Below are positions 59,715 through 64,000 of a stretch of 64,000 nt of DNA, piece after piece. The notes under the pieces were generated by a model. The model saw only the letters and a program-made list of their open reading frames with translations. It was not told the origin of the DNA and did not search any database. Made by a program: the position numbers and the translations under genes. Position 1 is the first letter of the stretch, and each line of letters starts with the position of its first letter. Origin of the DNA: Portulaca oleracea (taxonomy: Eukaryota; Streptophyta; Magnoliopsida; Caryophyllales; Portulacaceae); NCBI GenBank assembly GCA_029582165.1, contig CM055888.1:33161908-33225907 (forward strand), given 5' to 3'.

Positions 59715-61162
59715 TCAAGTGGACCCTCCCGGCGGAGGACAGGGTTGTGGTGGAAAGAAGGATGGGTAATAGGGATTCACATAGTCTGGAGGTGCTGGGA
59801 TACGACCCTCAACAGTGTAATGATGGAAACTCCAATCGCGCATGAAGCGGTTTTGTTGGCGGAAGTACTCTTCGTGGTGTTACAGGTGTCGTTGGATGTT
59901 CACAAGCTGCTTTTGTTGATCCTCGAGCAACTTCACCTGGGAAAGGAGAAGTTTGTTCTGCTCACGAATCTCAATACTCAAGCCTTTGATTTTAGAAGTG
60001 ATTCGGTTCAGATCGCCATGCTGTGCCGAGCTCTCTGGCATCTTTTCATGGGTATTCTCCTCAAACTCTTCCAATAAACTAGAAATGGGGATAGGTGCAC
60101 CGCCAATTATCCTCGGCCAACAATAAAATTGTCCGCACGACCAATTTTCATTATTTGCAATATCAAGCCATTCTTCGGCATGAGTGGGGTCGAGAGGAAT
60201 GCGGATTTTCCTATCGCCATAACCATGATGGTAGACGATGCGTGAATGGCGCTCAGAAATTATCTCCATTTCGATCAACAGCCCCTTATCAATGGGGATA
60301 GGGACATAGCGCGGCTTCCATAATCCCAGGTAATCACCAAACCCTTGCTTCCGGAGGAAGTGACATATTATATGGCCCATTCCCAGGTTGGTGAAGTTAT
60401 CAGTTCTACTCATCTCCCCTAACCAATGTAGGATGCATGAGCCTAAGTTCACTAGGTGCCCCTTCAAAGTATTGTAAATTATGAAGAGATTGTCCGGACG
60501 AACATGTGATCGTTCCTCATCTCGCCCAAACACTGAATTAGCAATCACCAAATAGAATAACCTGACAGTAGGATTACAAAAATCTTGTGCTCGAGATTCC
60601 TTAGAGGCGATGAACTTTGACCTTCTTCGGAGTCAACAGGTGCTCTTCTCCAACAAGTTAACCGCTTCCACGCTTCTTGTTCATCGAATTCCTCACACTC
60701 CCAGAAGTATACCCCATCCTCTGGTAATTCCAAAGCTTGGCAAAACTCTTGAACAGAACATTCTAGCTCCCTATCACCCACTCTATAGCTGAAAATGGCC
60801 TCAGGGTACCCATCACTAAAGACTTGAAGTGAACTCATGAATTCAAGTACGGGCTGGTCTATGATTGGTTCCTTGATATTGAGAAGTGTTTTCCAGCCAA
60901 GTACCTGAGTGAGAGTGTCGAAACTGGACCGACAGTAAAGAGTGTTGATTGTCTCATCACAGAAAATCACTGGAGTGTAGATGTGTTGCTCTTGGAGTTC
61001 ATCATAGCGAGTCTTGTGTGGTTCACGACGAAAAGTAACCTTGGCACGGGGACAACTTTTGATGAACGTAGATGGTTGAGTGCTTCTCAATTCGAGAGAA
61101 GATGGCAGCTATGGTGGTGATAGAGGGAGCTTCCTAGGTCGACCCCTTTTTGGTTTCATCAT
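59715..61162 (-). pseudogene. Third ORF of the Athila-like element (env-like position, ATHILA ORF-type)
   Basis: The likely start is the ATG at 61162 (MMKPKRGRPRKLPLSPP), containing an AT-hook-like KRGRPRK. An in-frame TAG follows after 17 codons. The main domain follows in two frames separated by a one-base shift near 60585: TRYDELQEQHIYTPVIFCDE, SFDTLTQVLGW..LL and PEDGVYFWECEEFDEQEAWK, then SVFGRDEERSHVRPDNLFII and HIICHFLRKQGFGDYLGL. The C-terminus (about 59880-60080) has heptad-like KIKGLSIEIREQNKLLLSQV, probably coiled coil. A TAA at 59880-59882 is followed in frame by 54 open codons, Pro/Tyr-rich at the end. No membrane segment is seen. It resembles ATHILA ORF proteins and not an envelope. 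Confidence 0.68.
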
Positions 61163-62247
61163 TCTAATGTTCAAAATTCAAGAACCCTAGATCTAGGCAG
61201 AGAAATGCGCACACAACAACCAAAATCAACTAGGAAATCGAACTTGGATGCATCAACAAACAAGGAATACCTGGATTGAAGTGATGGGTAACTCCTCTTG
61301 CTAATTTCGACCCCCACAAGCAACAATAGACCTGAAATTTGCTTGAAGAAGACCGAAAATGGTGAGCGGCGCAGCTAGGGCACGATATGCAGGAGAGATG
61401 GAGAAGAAATGGAGGAATTGGCGAGAGATTTGTCAGATTTTGGAAGAGAATCGGTGTTATAGGGTTTTAGGGAGGTTTTCGAGTGTGAGGGTGAGGAAGA
61501 AGGTGAAAGAGAAATGAGGGGAAATGAGATTGAAGTCCCGACATATCGCAGTTTTTTCGACAGACTGTGGCCACAGTCCATTTGACCGTGGGCACGGTGT
61601 GATTCGGGTGAGGGAAAAAGAAGGGAAAAAACAGGGCGGAGACCGTGGCTGCGGTGAACCTCATCGTGGTCACGGTCTACTTCGGGACTAAAATTTCCAA
61701 GAATCATGCTACGATGAGACCGTGGCTGCGGTGACTTCAACCTTGGTCACGGTGACCTTCGGCCTGACTAAACTAGGAGCAACTTTGAGTATGCTGACCG
61801 TGGCTGCGGTGACTTCTACCGTGGGCACGGTCCCTTGCGGTTCATCTCAAGCATCTACAAGGCTCAAAACTTGGAGAAAAATTGTTAAGTCCTAAAATCT
61901 ACCCTCTTGTCATCCATTCCCTTTTCTTTTTCGCTCAATTATCATTCAAGGACACTCTCCAATCGCTCAAGAACACTTTCAAACCCCGACTCTCATAGAA
62001 CCACTCACGATTTTTTTTTCTTCTTTTCAAACTTTTCTGATTTTTTTTTAACTCAAAAATCTTTTCTAATAAGATAAGACAAAGGAAGAAGAAAGGCACA
62101 AAAATAAAGGAAATAAAAATCAAAGAACTAAAAATTGAAAGAAAAACACTAAAAGAGGGGGAAGTAGTTCATACCTCTCCCGGGTACTTGTTTTGTAGGT
62201 CCTAGCTCGACCTTTTCCGATGCTTTTCAATCTTCAAAATCCGAGAG
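61163..62247 (-). other. Non-coding stretch between integrase and third ORF
   Basis: It holds the palindromic array at 61563-61832, polypyrimidine patches and no gene. The long minus-strand frame 61375-61740 only spans the array. Confidence 0.6.
61563..61832 (-). repeat. Second array of paired 16-nt quasi-palindromes
   Basis: Four pairs start at 61563/61584, 61641/61662, 61718/61739 and 61796/61817. Within every pair the offset is exactly 21 nt, and units are 78, 77 and 78 bp apart. The first copy (GACTGTGGCCACAGTC) is a perfect palindrome with two compensating changes relative to GACCGTGGCCACGGTC. Confidence 0.9.
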
Positions 62248-63309
62248 TTATGTCACAACCGTCCCGACATATTCCTCGCCCATGATGTATGGTTTGAGTT
62301 TCGATGAGTTTGCTTTGAAACACTTTCCTTGGGCATCTTTCAACTCAACTACTCCGGCGGGAAGAATTCTTACGATTTCAAATGGTCCGGACCACCGTGA
62401 TCTCAATTTCCCAGAGAATAACTTCAGCCTTGAGTTGAAAATGAGAACCCTATCGCCTACCACAAACTCACGTCAGTTCATCCTCTTGTCATGCCATGCC
62501 TTCGTTCTCTCCTTGTAAATCTTGTTGTTCTCATATGCATGACGCCGCAACTCCTCAAGTTCTTCTAATTGAAATAACCGACTACCTCCGGCCGCCTTGA
62601 GATCGAAGTTCAACTTCTTGATTGCCCACATGGTTTTGTGCTCAAGTTCTACGGGGAAGTGACATGCCTTCCTGTAGACAAGACGGTAAGGAGTAGTACC
62701 GATCGGTGTCTTAAAAGCGGTGCGGTATGCCCACAAGACTTCCTCCAATTTTTCTGCCCAATCTTTCCTTGAAGAGCTAACCGTCTTCTCTAAGATCTCC
62801 TTGATGGCACGGTTGGATATTTCCACTTGACCTTGTGTTTGTGGATGGTAAGGAAGTCCCTTCTTATGCTTGATGCCGTACTTCTCCAAGAGAGACTCGA
62901 ATCTCTTTTCAATGAAATGGGAACCGTTGTCACTAATGATGACCCGTGGAATGCCAAATCTTGGGAATAGGGTCTTTTTCAAGAATTTCGAAACGAATTT
63001 CCCATCGCATCTTACACATGGTATGGCCTCGACCCACTTTATGACATAGTCTACCGCCACTAGGATGTATTGGAAACCCCTCGACGACGGGAAAGGACCC
63101 ATGAAGTCCAATCCCCACACATCGAAAGCTTCCACCTCAAGAATATAGTTCAGTGGCGCTTCATTCTTCTGGGAGATGTTACCGGACCTTTGACACCTAT
63201 CACATTGCTTGACATGCAAGTGGGCGTCACGAAAAAGAGTCGGCCACCAATAGCCGGTTTGCAAAACCCTACTTGTCTTTTTGGGGCGCGTGACCTCACG
63301 GAAATTCAT
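62248..63309 (-). pseudogene. Integrase of the Athila-like element
   Basis: The frame 62473-63309 carries the CDRCQR half of the HHCC zinc finger, then the catalytic core: [11 protein letters not shown] (Asp), [10 protein letters not shown] (Asp) and [15 protein letters not shown] (Glu), followed by [20 protein letters not shown]. All three catalytic acids are present. An in-frame TGA at 62473-62475 cuts off the C-terminal DNA-binding part (62248-62463: GDRVLIFNSRLKLFSGKLRS, WSGPFEI). The first part of the zinc finger is in another frame (ends HCHEFP at 63296), so a frameshift lies near 63300. Confidence 0.9.
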
Positions 63310-64000
63310 GACAATGGGTCAAAATAGATTGCACTTCACTCTCGGGAATACATCGCCGGTACATCCCGTCATTTCCAAGATGGAAGAGGAAAGGGTCATC
63401 CCAAAAGTAATGCTTCATGTTGTGGAGGAATTTCTTCTTTTGATGATGGTTCAAGTGTTGAGGGATCATTTCGCTCGCCAAATAATTCACAATATCCGCA
63501 TACCAAGGATGCGAGTTGATAGCCAAGAGTCGCTCGTCCGGAAAAGCATCTACAATCGGTTGGGTGTCTTCCAAGTCGACAAGAATCCTCGAAAGGTGAT
63601 CGGCTACGACATTCTTCGTGCCCGCCTTGTCGCGGATTTCCAAATCAAATTCTTGCATAAGCAAGACCCACCGTATAAGTCTCGGTTTTGTCTCCTTCTT
63701 TCCCATCAAGTATTTGATAGCGGCATGATCCGTGTAGACTACCACCTTAGAGAACATGAGGTATTGCCGGAATTTGTTGAGCGCAAAACCGATCGCCAAA
63801 AGCTCCTTTTCCGTGGTATGTAGTTCCTTTGGGCGCTATCAAGCGCATGGCTTGCGTAATAGATGACCCTTGGCTTTTTGTCTACTGTTTGGGTCAAACA
63901 CGCTCCCACGGTGAAGTCGCTCGCGTCGGCCATAATCTCGAAGGGTAGCGTCCAATCCGGAGGTTGAACTACCGGAGCGGAAATCAAAGCCTGCTTCAAC
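63296..64000 (-). pseudogene. RNase H and linker of the Athila-like element pol (runs off window)
   Basis: The frame 63739-63999 carries SAPVVQPPDWTLPFEIMADA (catalytic Asp), [20 protein letters not shown] and a changed Glu block. The next frame (63296-63799) carries [20 protein letters not shown] and [10 protein letters not shown], followed by the linker with WYADIVNYL and the start of the integrase zinc finger (ILTHCHE). The two frames overlap in different phases, so there is a frameshift near 63740-63800. Reverse transcriptase would lie beyond 64000. Confidence 0.88.

Larger units (their letters stand above)
55794..64000 (-). mobile_element. Athila-like element, 3' half (continues beyond the window)
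   Basis: The minus strand reads RNase H, integrase, a non-coding stretch with a palindromic array, a third ORF in the env-like position, 2.2 kb of 3' non-coding sequence, the polypurine tract and the 3' LTR. This layout is that of Athila-group Ty3/gypsy elements. Each gene is broken by stops or shifts. It cut into the Tat-type LTR at 55793. The 5' half is outside the window. Confidence 0.88.

Overview
The window is nuclear DNA from a flowering plant, most likely a eudicot. It is a transposon-dense, intron-bearing genome. Primer-binding sites match plant tRNA-iMet and tRNA-Asp, the elements are of plant Ty3/gypsy (chromovirus-like, Athila-like, Tat/Ogre-like), L1-LINE and Mutator types, and one host gene can be assembled exon by exon. 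I see no bacterial genes, rRNA, tRNA genes or CRISPR arrays. The species cannot be fixed from the sequence.

Layout. 1-8585: a minus-strand large non-autonomous LTR element with ~3.0 kb LTRs and no coding capacity, cut by the left edge. 8586-15026: an old Tat/Ogre-type LTR, split by a complete minus-strand Ty3/gypsy element (8977-14054, target duplication CCTTC) whose integrase region is deleted. 15034-24200: internal region of that Tat-type element, made of degenerate ~240-bp repeats, into which a 6.0-kb Athila-like non-autonomous element is inserted (16094-22118, target duplication TGGGG). That element encodes a small zinc-knuckle ORF. 24201-25752: a Tat-type LTR in inverted orientation. 26268-46664: a minus-strand host gene for a DTW-domain protein (predicted tRNA-uridine aminocarboxypropyltransferase). 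Seven downstream exons are supported by splice sites, phase and motifs. A probable first exon at 46266-46664 would give a first intron of 15.7 kb, filled by a decayed Ty3/gypsy element (36015-45019) that carries a 5'-truncated L1-type LINE in its 3' LTR. 46798-48067: a Mutator-like foldback element with a 9-bp duplication, about 130 bp upstream of that gene's start codon. 48167-51964: an Athila-like solo LTR that contains a Tat-type solo LTR, both with perfect 5-bp target duplications. 51968-53168: two foldback elements. 53401-55793: fragments of two more LTRs. 55794-64000: the 3' half of a minus-strand Athila-like element, read right to left as RNase H, integrase, a third ORF with an AT-hook-like motif, then the 3' LTR.

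Most notable: several different LTR families each carry, at the same place (U3, a few hundred bases in), clusters of GC-rich palindromic 14-22-mers with different sequences. In the last element these are ~77-bp units carrying two 16-nt quasi-palindromes 21-22 nt apart, and the same array occurs a second time inside the element. Three Athila-like LTRs also begin with a hairpin at the same position made from different stem sequences. Position and structure are kept while sequence changes, which makes these the best candidates for an undescribed regulatory feature.
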